From the IMG/VR virus record IMGVR_UViG_3300017779_005138, positions 1 through 29,511 of that record: 29,511 nucleotides of DNA; one strand, written 5' to 3'. Shown here piece by piece: positions 1-6,721 of the stretch. The notes beneath the pieces were generated by a model. It was not told the DNA's origin, ran no database searches, and worked only from the letters and a program-made list of their open reading frames with translations. This DNA is from a virus. The first letter of the stretch is position 1. Each line of letters begins with the position of its first letter. A program made the position numbers and the translations under genes.

Positions 1-1551
1 ATGGAAGCTACTGGTAAAAATCTATCAACCTTTATGGAAAACATTGCAACTGGATTAGGTAAATTAGATAATAAAGAACTTGCAAATATTGGTGTAGCAT
101 TAGGTGCTGGTGGAGGTTTAGGTGTCTTATTCGGTACTGTAAAAGCTTTTGCAGCATTTACGGGAATGACAGCTCTTGGAGCTGGAATAGCTGGCTTTTT
201 CACTGCGCTTGGTGTAGGAGATAAACTTACTCAAATGATGAACGTCGATGGCACTGGTTTAGCTGCTTTAGTTACAAACATGAGTAACGCCATAGGTGCA
301 TTAGACAACGATGCACTAATTAAAGTTGGTGGATTATTATTTGGCGGTGGTGTATTAGGCATATTATTTGGTCTCAAAAAGGGTGGAGGAAGACTCGCGG
401 CTTCAGGAACCATAGGTTTAGTTGCTTTTGCTCTTGCTTTAGGAGCTTCTCTTTCTGCAATGGCTGCTGTACCTGAAGCAGCTAATAAGATTGGATTTGG
501 AACTGGTGAATCATTTAAAGCTTTACTTACAAATATCGGAGATGCATTTATAGCATTAGAAGGTGATGGGTTTAAGTTCATTGCAGCTGCAATGGCAGGT
601 GGAGCTTTAGCTGGTTTCCTAGGAGTGGGAGTTGCAGCAAATGTCTCAGCTGGCATAGTGCTAGTTGGTGCTGCCATAGGTGGATTTATATCTTCATTAG
701 CAATAGTAACTAAACTTCCAATATTGTTGGGTGTTGATGGATCCTCGTTTAAAACAATAATGACAAATATTGGAGAAGGATTAAAACCCTTAAACGATTT
801 AGATTCTGGTCTTTTAGGAAAAGTTAGTGCACTAGGTTTGGTTGGTCCAGCTGTAGCGTCTTTAGTATTGGGTCTCGGAGCAAAAGGTATCACTGATGGT
901 GTATTTAAAATATTTAAATCAGTATGGAACTTTCTAACTGGTGCAGATAGTACAACAAACGCCGATGACGCCAGAAAAAATCAATTAGTAGCCATTGTAG
1001 AATCTTTAAAACCCTTAAATGATTTAGATGTTAACGTTGCAAATAAAATGGATACTATAGCTAAGTCTTTAACAACTTTCGCTGGCGCTATCAGAACATT
1101 AGCAGGTGTTAATATAAACCAATTTAAAAAGGGATTTAATCAAATAGCTGAAGGTTTAGCTAGTCAAATTCAAGTGTTAGACGCATTAGCTAATGGTGGG
1201 ACTCTAGATAAAAAAGGAATATTTTCGTATTTTCGTAGTCCTATAGATTTTAAAAAGGGTATATTGGATCCAGGCTTAAAATTAAATGAATTAACACAAC
1301 AAATAGCAAAAGCACAATTTGTACTTGGCCAAAGAGATAATCCATTTGTGGATATGGAAGGCAGAGGTGTGGCCTTAAACGAAGCTTTAAATGAAAGAAG
1401 ATTTGCTGATCTTCTTGGAGGACCAGACACAATAATAAGTGCACCTGATAATAGTACGACTATTAATAATAGCAACTCTCAAGCCATAATTGCCGGTGAT
1501 AATCAAGGATTTAACCCCGCCAATGTTTTACAATTTAGAAATTTTAGATAA
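1..1551 (+). CDS. Glycine-rich repetitive tail/virion protein, probably 5'-partial
   Basis: Reads open from the first base of the window for 516 residues and ends at TAA 1549-1551. No upstream sequence is visible, so the ATG at base 1 may be an internal Met and the gene may be longer. The protein carries about four imperfect repeats spaced roughly 80 residues apart (starting near residues 6, 85, 171 and 249). Each has a core resembling TNIGxALxxLD followed by a hydrophobic Gly/Ala-rich helix. A weaker fifth copy lies near 330. The last 30 residues are Asn/Ser-rich. Alternating amphipathic and glycine-rich helices resemble tail tape-measure or other internal virion proteins of myoviruses. No enzyme motif is seen. 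It is the only structural-looking gene here and lies on the opposite strand to gp32. The structural role is an inference from composition and context. Confidence 0.55.
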   Translation: MEATGKNLSTFMENIATGLGKLDNKELANIGVALGAGGGLGVLFGTVKAFAAFTGMTALGAGIAGFFTALGVGDKLTQMMNVDGTGLAALVTNMSNAIGALDNDALIKVGGLLFGGGVLGILFGLKKGGGRLAASGTIGLVAFALALGASLSAMAAVPEAANKIGFGTGESFKALLTNIGDAFIALEGDGFKFIAAAMAGGALAGFLGVGVAANVSAGIVLVGAAIGGFISSLAIVTKLPILLGVDGSSFKTIMTNIGEGLKPLNDLDSGLLGKVSALGLVGPAVASLVLGLGAKGITDGVFKIFKSVWNFLTGADSTTNADDARKNQLVAIVESLKPLNDLDVNVANKMDTIAKSLTTFAGAIRTLAGVNINQFKKGFNQIAEGLASQIQVLDALANGGTLDKKGIFSYFRSPIDFKKGILDPGLKLNELTQQIAKAQFVLGQRDNPFVDMEGRGVALNEALNERRFADLLGGPDTIISAPDNSTTINNSNSQAIIAGDNQGFNPANVLQFRNFR

Positions 1552-1800
1552 TGTGTAGGGAGGACTGTGGGTTTACCTCCAACTAGGTCGACCGAGATAC
1601 CATCTCTTATATCCCCTAGAACTTGCTCCCACTCGGTAGAGTGATGTGATCTTTAGCTGCTAAGCCTTAAACCTGGCTACCACGCCTGAGCAATCAAGTT
1701 ACGCCTCTTGGTAAGACGCGTTTCCTTGCACTACACCATTTGGTCCGTCGACCAAAACTGAATTCGTAGTGAGGGACTGACCGTGGTCCCTCGCGCGTTT
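1552..1800. ncRNA. GC-rich hairpin-dense intergenic region, candidate structured RNA
   Basis: This gap between two convergent genes has no credible reading frame and is about 50% G+C (48-57% per 60-base line), well above its surroundings. Perfect or near-perfect hairpins can be read: 1559-1563/1576-1580 (GGAGG/CCTCC), 1594-1598/1602-1606 (GAGAT/ATCTC), 1630-1634/1639-1643 (CACTC, loop GGTA, GAGTG), 1653-1656/1660-1663 (TTAG/CTAA), 1701-1709/1713-1721 (9 bp with one C-C mismatch, loop GGT), 1741-1745/1750-1754 (TGGTC, loop CGTC, GACCA) and 1771-1777/1786-1792 (GAGGGAC/GTCCCTC). GGTCGACC at 1586-1593 can also pair with GTCGACC at 1747-1753, enclosing a domain of about 165 nt. The strand is undecided because hairpins read on both. 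I recognise no tRNA, tmRNA, RNase P, group I intron or known riboswitch. Confidence 0.5.
1771..1792. terminator. Strong 7-bp hairpin between convergent genes, possible terminator
   Basis: GAGGGAC pairs perfectly with GTCCCTC around an 8-base loop. It lies about 220 bp after the end of the forward structural gene and 30 bp beyond the gp32 stop, where a bidirectional terminator would be expected. It is followed on the + strand by GCGCG and only a short T run, so it is not a textbook intrinsic terminator. It may instead belong to the larger structured element. Confidence 0.35.
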
Positions 1801-1821
1801 ATTAAGTAACGACCCTTTCAT

Positions 1822-2733
1822 TTAGCCTTCTTGTGCTAACTTTGCAAAGTAAGACATTGTATCGTCTTCTTCTTTCTCTTCTTTAACAAGAGTATCAACA
1901 CTTTCGACATTTGCTGCTGCCATAGGTGCAGCTGTTGGTTGATTCATTTGTGCCTCTTGCCTCATAGACATTTCACCTAATGAATCTGTATTTTCACCAA
2001 GAACTCTTTGCAGTTTTGCTTTGAGTTCGTCATAAGTTTTGTAGCTTTTAGGATCTACAAACTCATCGAGTTGGTGCATCGTATCGTACACAGTTTCGAG
2101 CTTTGCTTCATCTGCATCATATAGAGATGATGCTTTATCAAACTCTGATTTGTCGTAGTTTCTATAACCTTCTACGTTTCTTATTTTAAGTTTGAAGTTT
2201 GCACCTTCCCAAAAATCAAATGGATTTACTGGCTCTTCATCTGCAAATTGTGGTTGCATTACATCCATGATTTTATCAAAGATCTTTTTACCAAATTTAA
2301 AGAGAAACACTTTACCTTCTGCGTCTGGATTTGCAGAGTCTTGAAGAACTAAGATGTTAGTCACATAATGTAATCTTCTTTTCTGTGTTCGAGCTCGATC
2401 TTTATCAGACTCGATACCTGTATTCCATAGACGAGAGTTAAGTTCACCGACTGGGTCAGGTTGACCGATAGAAGTTAAAGAGTTTTCAATATACCATAAT
2501 CCTGTTGGCCCTTTAAAGCCATGATCCCAATATCTAACCCATGGAAGTTCTTGACCTTCCATCGCTGGAAGAAACCTAACAACAGCGTAACCATTACCAG
2601 CTTTATCAACTGTTGGTTTCCATATTCGTTCATCTGCGTAGGATTTTTTTTCGCCTCCACCAGATGTGGCTTCAGCTGCTTGAATTAGTTTTGATATTTG
2701 ATCTTTATTACGTTTTAAATTTTGAAATGACAT
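1822..2733 (-). CDS. 32: Single-stranded DNA-binding protein, T4 gp32-like
   Basis: 303 residues, almost the same length as T4 gp32 (301). It begins with the basic N-terminal LKRNKDQISKL segment that drives cooperative binding in the family, followed by a core OB-fold rich in aromatic residues (around 50-230, with RFLPAMEG and WVRYWDHGFKGP). The acidic C-terminal tail (EEKEEDD) normally contacts recombination and replication partners. In T4-like phages gp32 coats ssDNA during replication, recombination and repair. The whole protein has no cysteine, so the zinc site of T4 gp32 (one His and three Cys) cannot form. The gene stands alone behind its own promoter (2770-2798), with the ribosome site AAGGA before ATG. 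Identification is firm from the overall pattern. Confidence 0.93.
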   Translation of the reverse strand: MSFQNLKRNKDQISKLIQAAEATSGGGEKKSYADERIWKPTVDKAGNGYAVVRFLPAMEGQELPWVRYWDHGFKGPTGLWYIENSLTSIGQPDPVGELNSRLWNTGIESDKDRARTQKRRLHYVTNILVLQDSANPDAEGKVFLFKFGKKIFDKIMDVMQPQFADEEPVNPFDFWEGANFKLKIRNVEGYRNYDKSEFDKASSLYDADEAKLETVYDTMHQLDEFVDPKSYKTYDELKAKLQRVLGENTDSLGEMSMRQEAQMNQPTAAPMAAANVESVDTLVKEEKEEDDTMSYFAKLAQEG

Positions 2734-2769
2734 TGTATATCCTTATATAACTGAAATATTAACTGTATT

Positions 2770-2798
2770 ATTATACACTGTATTGAAACAAATGTACA
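2770..2798 (-). promoter_or_regulatory. Promoter for gp32 (TGTACA-17-TATAAT)
   Basis: Reading on the minus strand, TGTACA (2793-2798) is followed after exactly 17 bp by TATAAT (2770-2775). This leaves a leader of about 30 nt before the gp32 ATG at 2733. It has the same geometry as five other TGTACA sites in the window, but lacks the long A-tract and GC just upstream. Confidence 0.7.
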
Positions 2799-2800
2799 TC

Positions 2801-2808
2801 TATTTATA
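2801..2808 (-). promoter_or_regulatory. T4-late-like TATAAATA box upstream of gp32
   Basis: TATAAATA on the minus strand matches the -10 sequence of T4 late promoters. It lies between the gp33-like gene and gp32, just upstream of the sigma70-like promoter, which would give gp32 two promoters. Such octamers occur by chance in AT-rich DNA, so this rests on position and on the presence of a gp33-like late co-activator. Confidence 0.35.
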
Positions 2809-2812
2809 CACA

Positions 2813-3055
2813 TTAATCGGCAAATGCGCTATCTAATGTGTTTAGTTTAGGTAAAAAGTTTAAGTTCATCGCTTCAGCTTCTACTTTGCTTTTGATGATC
2901 GGTGAAACAAACTTCTTAACATCTTCTGGATCAATACTATTCTTTTCGCAAAGATGTAGTATTGCATCCATATAATTTATACCAAGCTCACTTACTGTTC
3001 GTTCTATGAGCTTAGTAAATTTGCTCTTAGTTAAAAATTGATCTTCTATTATCAT
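2813..3055 (-). CDS. 33: Probable late-transcription co-activator, gp33-like
   Basis: 80 residues. The central segment (YMDAILHLCEKNSIDPEDVKKFVSP, in parts) and the following IKSKVEAEAMNLNFLP resemble the small gp33 homologues of T4-like cyanophages and marine myophages. The C-terminus, LDSAFAD, is a hydrophobic and acidic tail like the sliding-clamp-binding ends of T4 gp33 and gp55. In T4, gp33 bridges host RNA polymerase and the clamp to activate late transcription. The start ATG overlaps the end of the preceding gene by 4 bases, so the two are probably translationally coupled. The gene lies next to gp32. The assignment rests on remembered family patterns and is not certain. Confidence 0.6.
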   Translation of the reverse strand: MIIEDQFLTKSKFTKLIERTVSELGINYMDAILHLCEKNSIDPEDVKKFVSPIIKSKVEAEAMNLNFLPKLNTLDSAFAD

Positions 3056-4200
3056 TTATTAACAGTCCTCAATAAAATTGTATTATCATTCATTCTACCA
3101 TTTGGTGAAGTCACTTTAGTCTTTAAGACTTCTGTCCAAGCTTTGTCAACTTGATTTGGTGTCTTCGTCATAACAGTTTGAATAAACCCGAGTTGAGATG
3201 ATCTGAGTGTGCATTCTCGACTTAATTCTTTATCAAAGTTTTTAATGGTACTACCACTGATGATAAAGCCTTTAGGATCTTGAGTAACATACTCAGCTAA
3301 CCTCTTATATTTAGTATTGAAGACAAAGAGTCTTACACTACCAATTACATTTAAAGGATTAGTTGAAACCAACTTAAACGTTGCATCTTCTTTTTGATAC
3401 TTAAGTTTTGCTACCTGTTTGATAGCAGATTGTGGCTTTTTAATCCTAACTTTTCGTAAAGACTTTGTAGCTGACTTGATTTTATCTAAGTCTTCTAACA
3501 TTGCTTTACATTCTGCGACACGACGATTGAGTTCAGATTTTTTCAAATGTGAATAACCTTCAACAGCGTCAGCACATCGTTTAAGATAGGCATCCTCATA
3601 ATCTAGTAGCCATCCCTCAATCATCGTTCTAACGGGAATGGTAGCAGATCCACCTAACCCGTGTAACTTGAATTGATTGTATACATCGAGACTCGTCTCT
3701 TGTCCATCAATCCATTCATCTTCTAAAGATAAAAGGTCTTGCATAATCGTTTCATTAATCTTATTTTGCAATCTTTGCATAGGTGATAATGTAACAACAT
3801 TGCCTTTTAATTTCTTTTCGAATTCTTTTTCTTTTATAATCTTAGCGCCATCAAGATTCATCTTGCTTAGATAAGTTTTAAATCCTTCAAGGTACTGTTG
3901 AAATACTTCGTTATCGTATTTTTCGTCAGTCTTTACAAGTTCTGACCAATAAGCTGTTGCTCCATGGTGTGTGAACATGCTAAAAGAATATTCAGGATTT
4001 GCTAGTATGTTTTTAGCATCTACCTTTTTGAAGTTCTTCTTGACGAAAGAACGTGTTAAATCACTAATATCTTTCTTATCGACATCTTCGTGAAAGTATC
4101 TTATTACATGTTCGAAACCTTTAGCGAAAGGTACTGCACCGATTCCACTTTTTGAGACTCGAGCTATTGTTCTTTTTAATTTTTTCTTTTTGATAGCCAT
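3052..4200 (-). CDS. Basic conserved phage protein of unknown function
   Basis: About 382 residues from the chosen start, very rich in Lys, with no motif I recognise. I start at ATG 4198-4200 (MAIKKKK) rather than 21 bases upstream, because GGAG lies 8 bases before it and the ATG overlaps the stop of the 26-residue membrane peptide in a TAATG junction. The N-terminus is a poly-lysine stretch. The middle (roughly 200-260) is predicted helical with many Glu/Lys. The C-terminal third mixes strands and helices. Position between the lysis/small-gene block and gp33 suggests a nucleic-acid or virion role, but nothing in the sequence proves it. Confidence 0.75.
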   Translation of the reverse strand: MAIKKKKLKRTIARVSKSGIGAVPFAKGFEHVIRYFHEDVDKKDISDLTRSFVKKNFKKVDAKNILANPEYSFSMFTHHGATAYWSELVKTDEKYDNEVFQQYLEGFKTYLSKMNLDGAKIIKEKEFEKKLKGNVVTLSPMQRLQNKINETIMQDLLSLEDEWIDGQETSLDVYNQFKLHGLGGSATIPVRTMIEGWLLDYEDAYLKRCADAVEGYSHLKKSELNRRVAECKAMLEDLDKIKSATKSLRKVRIKKPQSAIKQVAKLKYQKEDATFKLVSTNPLNVIGSVRLFVFNTKYKRLAEYVTQDPKGFIISGSTIKNFDKELSRECTLRSSQLGFIQTVMTKTPNQVDKAWTEVLKTKVTSPNGRMNDNTILLRTVNK

Positions 4201-4280
4201 TATTCGTCTCCGTATATGCAAATTCTAACAGTGATAAAAAGTGCAACAAGCATAATAATTATTAAAATCGTATCTAACAT
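4200..4280 (-). CDS. 26-residue single-pass membrane micropeptide
   Basis: A tiny reading frame begins at ATG 4278-4280, directly behind a strong GAGGAG ribosome site and a promoter at 4314-4342. It encodes MLDTILIIIMLVALFITV followed by a short charged end (RICIYGDE), which is one transmembrane helix with an acidic tail. Its TAA overlaps the ATG of the 382-residue gene (TAATG). Being first behind a promoter with an optimal ribosome site makes it likely to be translated. It could act as a membrane peptide or simply as a leader that couples translation of the next gene. Confidence 0.6.
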   Translation of the reverse strand: MLDTILIIIMLVALFITVRICIYGDE

Positions 4281-4313
4281 TAAATTCTCCTCATTTTTTA
4301 TTTAATATAATAT

Positions 4314-4342
4314 ATTCTACCACATAAAAACTGTAATGTACA
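4314..4342 (-). promoter_or_regulatory. Promoter (A-tract, GCATGTACA, 17 bp, TAGAAT)
   Basis: On the minus strand an A-tract and GC precede TGTACA (4337-4342). After 17 bp comes TAGAAT (4314-4319), itself preceded by GG. It faces the 26-residue peptide and the downstream genes to gp33, with a leader of about 25 nt containing GAGGAG. Confidence 0.75.
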
Positions 4343-4355
4343 TGCTTTTTTTCAA

Positions 4356-4592
4356 TTATTTTCCTGTGGCTCCAGGTATTTTATCACTTAGATCAGGCAT
4401 TGTTACTTCGACTTGAACCAAAGGTGTAGTAGTCGTATGATCAGTATAATCACCATCGCTTCTAAACTGTCTTGTGATCACTTCTTTGTGCAGCATTCCA
4501 TCTTTGATTCGATAGTTTATAAGTTCTTGCTTGATAACGCCATCGTTATTTTCTACTGCCGTTTTTAACGGGCCTTCTTTTAATACCATCAT
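4356..4592 (-). CDS. Small phage protein of unknown function
   Basis: 78 residues from ATG 4590-4592, which overlaps the stop of the upstream hydrolase as ATGA. An alternative ATG lies 9 bases upstream (4601), but the weak GGGA ribosome site fits the inner start better. The protein is hydrophilic, with a Thr-rich turn (TDHTTTTP) and a PDLSDKIPGATGK end. No transmembrane segment, Cys cluster or known domain is visible. It is probably co-transcribed with the cell-wall hydrolase, so an accessory role in lysis is possible but unsupported. Confidence 0.65.
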   Translation of the reverse strand: MMVLKEGPLKTAVENNDGVIKQELINYRIKDGMLHKEVITRQFRSDGDYTDHTTTTPLVQVEVTMPDLSDKIPGATGK

Positions 4593-5029
4593 TTTTCCCA
4601 TCTGTAAAATATATGTGATTCTATTCTTGTTGTTCTTGTTTTAGTTTTAGCCCATGATGGCCTAACATAAGTAGCATGATAGTGTGTTGATCCTTCTGTG
4701 AGATCATAAGCTATTCTTCCTGAATATACTATTCTTGCATAATCCATAGCTTTAAACCACTGCTTACTATCTTTATTAGGTATATCAGACTTACCATCAC
4801 AGTACCAACTAAACTGACACCTATGTCTAACTGGATGTTCTTTAGTTGGATCCTTCCATGAAGGTCTATGTTCTCCTTGATAAACGACTTCGCAAACTGT
4901 ATTTGGAAATCTGCTATCCTGTACTCTATTCATAACTACTTGGCCAACTGCTACTTGACCTACCATAGATTGATTCTTCGCCTCCCAATACATATTGAGT
5001 GCGAGACACATTACTGCTTCTGCAAACAT
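4589..5029 (-). CDS. SleB/CwlJ-type cell-wall hydrolase (probable endolysin)
   Basis: 146 residues matching the Hydrolase_2 (SleB) fold. Visible signatures are NMYWEAKNQS near the N-terminus, with the expected catalytic Glu at 16, then VGQVVMNRV, CQFSWYCDG and the closing TEGSTHYHATYVRPSW block. The family cleaves peptidoglycan (lytic transglycosylase or amidase-like). In phages it serves as endolysin or virion-associated lysin. There is no signal peptide, so export would need a holin or another route. The GAGGAG ribosome site and the TAATG junction with the upstream gene support the start. The neighbouring two-helix membrane protein (5615-5794) is a possible holin partner. Confidence 0.85.
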   Translation of the reverse strand: MFAEAVMCLALNMYWEAKNQSMVGQVAVGQVVMNRVQDSRFPNTVCEVVYQGEHRPSWKDPTKEHPVRHRCQFSWYCDGKSDIPNKDSKQWFKAMDYARIVYSGRIAYDLTEGSTHYHATYVRPSWAKTKTRTTRIESHIFYRWEK

Positions 5030-5385
5030 TAGTTTCTCCTCATTGTTGCATAATCTTTTGGATTGCCATCTCTAGTAACTGGCACAAGATTTGATTTATG
5101 CATTGTTGCAATACCTTGTATAAAGGTTCCTGTGTATTGCTGAGTTCTCTTACGAGACCCATTATTTGGAACTGAATCTGAAGTTTTTGCTGTACTTCTT
5201 ATATTTTCTTTGTAATCAGGAATATCGTGTATTCCTTTGTTTGATTCAGCTCCTGTAATGCCCATCTTTTTTAAGAACTTTTCATGTTCTTGATGAGCCT
5301 TATCTTGCTTTCGTGAAAATTTACGTTTACGCTTACGACTGTGTTTAGTAGTTGTAAAGTAAACCGGTAAAAGATGCATGGTCAT
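5029..5385 (-). CDS. Basic conserved phage protein, function unknown
   Basis: 118 residues. It starts HLLPVYFTTTKHSRKRKRKF and is strongly basic in the first 50 residues. The C-terminal half has a TGTFIQGIATMHKSNLVPV block that I associate with small conserved proteins of marine phages, without known function. The high charge suggests nucleic-acid contact. Its TAA overlaps the hydrolase ATG, and it begins 4 bp after the preceding gene. A second Met two codons in (MTM) leaves the start slightly uncertain. Confidence 0.7.
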   Translation of the reverse strand: MTMHLLPVYFTTTKHSRKRKRKFSRKQDKAHQEHEKFLKKMGITGAESNKGIHDIPDYKENIRSTAKTSDSVPNNGSRKRTQQYTGTFIQGIATMHKSNLVPVTRDGNPKDYATMRRN

Positions 5386-5388
5386 GAC

Positions 5389-5622
5389 TTAATCCCAATC
5401 ATTATCCATAGCGACTGTATCACGCATCGCATCACCGTAATGTTGATCTGCATATTTTGATGCATCGGTATAGTGATATGGGTTAGAGCCATTATCATAT
5501 TTATCTAAGTACAATGTTTCTGATAAACGAACTTTAGAATTTCGTTGTACCTTCTTTGTAAGCTTTTTTGAAAGCTTTCGTACTAATGCGATTCTTTGTT
5601 TATTTGTCAATTCTTTAGCCAT
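5389..5622 (-). CDS. Small basic phage protein, function unknown
   Basis: 77 residues, with a basic helical N-terminal half (KQRIALVRKLSKKLTKKVQR) and an acidic, Tyr-rich C-terminal half. No recognised domain. The ATG is preceded by GGAGG, and the start overlaps by 8 bases the end of the upstream two-helix membrane protein. Likely part of the same transcript as the hydrolase. Confidence 0.7.
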   Translation of the reverse strand: MAKELTNKQRIALVRKLSKKLTKKVQRNSKVRLSETLYLDKYDNGSNPYHYTDASKYADQHYGDAMRDTVAMDNDWD

Positions 5623-5794
5623 AATATCCTCCTATTAAATAAGCTAACCATAATGTAAAAAGCGACAGTATTGTCACGTAAGTTTTTTGAAATAATAGCC
5701 ATAGCCCAACCAAGATAAAGAGGAGAAAAATAAGCGGTTGAGCTGTGGCCTCAACGTATAGGAATGAAATGATGCTGTTAAATGTGTCCATCAT
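5615..5794 (-). CDS. 59-residue two-helix membrane protein, possible holin
   Basis: Starts at ATG 5792-5794 behind AAGGAA, with a second Met right after it. The sequence contains a hydrophobic stretch LIFLLFILVGLWLLF, then QKTYV, then a second hydrophobic stretch ending LIGGYYG. Two membrane helices joined by a short basic turn, about 60 residues long, is the size and topology of many small phage holins. The gene lies three positions upstream of a SleB-type hydrolase on the same strand. A holin role is therefore plausible but inferred only from topology and neighbourhood. The frame overlaps the next gene by 8 bases. Confidence 0.65.
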   Translation of the reverse strand: MMDTFNSIISFLYVEATAQPLIFLLFILVGLWLLFQKTYVTILSLFTLWLAYLIGGYYG

Positions 5795-5810
5795 GATTTG
5801 TTTCCTTACG

Positions 5811-5987
5811 TTATCCTAAGATTCCTTCTTCAGCTTCTCGGTCTTGCAAGTGAATCATAAATTCAGATGCTAAGTCATAAGTAGTTGAAGGAAACCTATC
5901 TACCATTTTTTGAGCTAAAGTTTTCTTTTGCTCGTCTGACATCCCGATTAGGGTGTCTATTACGTTTTTATAATCAAAAATATCCAT
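5811..5987 (-). CDS. 58-residue acidic protein, function unknown
   Basis: Frame from ATG 5985-5987 (MDIFDYKNVIDTLIGMSDEQ) to TAA 5811-5813, behind a GGAG ribosome site and the first gene after the promoter at 6021-6049. Helical and acidic, ending DREAEEGILG. No transmembrane segment or Cys. Promoter, spacing and codon pattern all support translation. I do not recognise the family. Confidence 0.7.
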   Translation of the reverse strand: MDIFDYKNVIDTLIGMSDEQKKTLAQKMVDRFPSTTYDLASEFMIHLQDREAEEGILG

Positions 5988-6006
5988 GTTTTTCTCCGTT
6001 AATTTG

Positions 6007-6033
6007 TTTATCTTGATACCATCCTACCTCAAC
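6007..6033 (-). repeat. 27-bp -10/leader repeat, copy 1
   Basis: This stretch is identical base for base to 7733-7759 and covers the end of the spacer, the -10 box and the early leader. Downstream, the CGGAG ribosome sites are also nearly the same. The two transcription units apparently share a duplicated control cassette. Confidence 0.85.
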
Positions 6034-6049
6034 GGGATATGATTGTACA
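6021..6049 (-). promoter_or_regulatory. Promoter (AAGCATGTACA, 17 bp, TAGGAT)
   Basis: TGTACA (6044-6049) is followed on the minus strand by 17 bp and TAGGAT (6021-6026). The -10 and leader down to 6007 are identical over 27 bp to the promoter at 7747-7775. It drives the genes from the 58-residue protein down to the hydrolase and lies at the very end of the 41-residue upstream gene. Confidence 0.78.
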
Positions 6050-6057
6050 TGCTTATT

Positions 6058-6183
6058 TTACTTTTTTTCGTTTTTTTCTTCTTTTTTATCTTTATGTGAT
6101 AAATATGTCACAAATATCCATGGAGATAAAACGTACAAAACTCCTAAAATATACAAACTAATCAATATTCCTATCTGATCCAT
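6058..6183 (-). CDS. 41-residue single-pass membrane peptide
   Basis: ATG 6181-6183 overlaps the TAA of the upstream gene (TAATG). The product has one hydrophobic helix (ILISLYILGVLYVLSPWIFV) followed by a very basic and acidic tail, KDKKEEKNEKK. It has no own ribosome site of note and would depend on coupling. Small charged-tail membrane peptides are frequent in phage early operons. The function is unknown. Confidence 0.5.
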   Translation of the reverse strand: MDQIGILISLYILGVLYVLSPWIFVTYLSHKDKKEEKNEKK

Positions 6184-6422
6184 TATATAACCTCTGTTAG
6201 TGGAGACGTTATGATCTCTACATCTTCAAATGGTACTACTAAAGTCCAGTTATTAGCGTTATCTTGAAGCTCATAGAGTTCTTTTGCAGTATCACGTTTC
6301 TTGAGTGTACCAACTCTTTCGAGTATCTTGTAACCAACAATTGGTAAATCAGCTAAACTGTACATTCCACCTGGACGACCAAACTCATCTACTGGAAATT
6401 TATATTTGTATTTACATTTCAT
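6183..6422 (-). CDS. Small phage protein, function unknown
   Basis: 79 residues, soluble, beginning MKCKYKYKFPVDEFGRPGGM and ending in a beta-rich segment (NNWTLVVPFEDVEII). The layout suggests a compact beta barrel, such as the small SH3-like accessory proteins of phages, but this is only a shape impression. It overlaps its upstream neighbour by 4 bases (ATGA) and the downstream membrane peptide by TAATG. Confidence 0.65.
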   Translation of the reverse strand: MKCKYKYKFPVDEFGRPGGMYSLADLPIVGYKILERVGTLKKRDTAKELYELQDNANNWTLVVPFEDVEIITSPLTEVI

Positions 6423-6721
6423 CTTCTTGACTCCTTTTTTCTTTTAAAATAAGTTTTAACTATTGCTGTAATTATTTTTTCTTTACGAGCGGTTTCAGGT
6501 GTTAATAATTCACAAATGGCATTACAGAATATTTTAGCTTCTTTTGCTGTTTTAAATTTTCTATAGCTTCTTTGAGAATGCTTTTTATCTTTAGGTTGAT
6601 AATCATCAACAAAAAATCGAGGAGTATATCCACCATTCGCACGGTCAGGCCATACACCAACTTTTTGACCAGATTTTTTATCAACCCATTGTTGAGCTTG
6701 CTGCGGAGTTTGATTTAACAT
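6419..6721 (-). CDS. Small basic phage protein (AP2/integrase-like N-terminal pattern), function unknown
   Basis: 100 residues from ATG 6719-6721, chosen because AAGGA lies 8 bases upstream. A longer frame to 6757 lacks a ribosome site. The segment SGQKVGVWPDRANGGYTPRFFVDDYQ followed by SYRKFKTAKEAKIFCNAI (quoted in two parts) resembles the small three-strand plus helix module (AP2 or Arm-type DNA-binding) seen in phage proteins: Trp/Arg strands, then KTAKEA. The tail is basic, KRKKESRR. DNA binding is a reasonable inference but not shown. Confidence 0.6.
   Translation of the reverse strand: MLNQTPQQAQQWVDKKSGQKVGVWPDRANGGYTPRFFVDDYQPKDKKHSQRSYRKFKTAKEAKIFCNAICELLTPETARKEKIITAIVKTYFKRKKESRR

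Noticed and set aside
231-893. Long minus-strand frame inside the structural gene
   Set aside because: Pro/Ala/Ser/Asn-rich low-complexity product that is the antisense shadow of the glycine/alanine-rich repeats; no ribosome site.
1552-1800. Group I intron, tmRNA, RNase P or hammerhead RNA
   Set aside because: I looked for the conserved cores (P7-like segment, tRNA-like ends, P4 motif, CUGANGA/GAAA) on both strands and did not find them.
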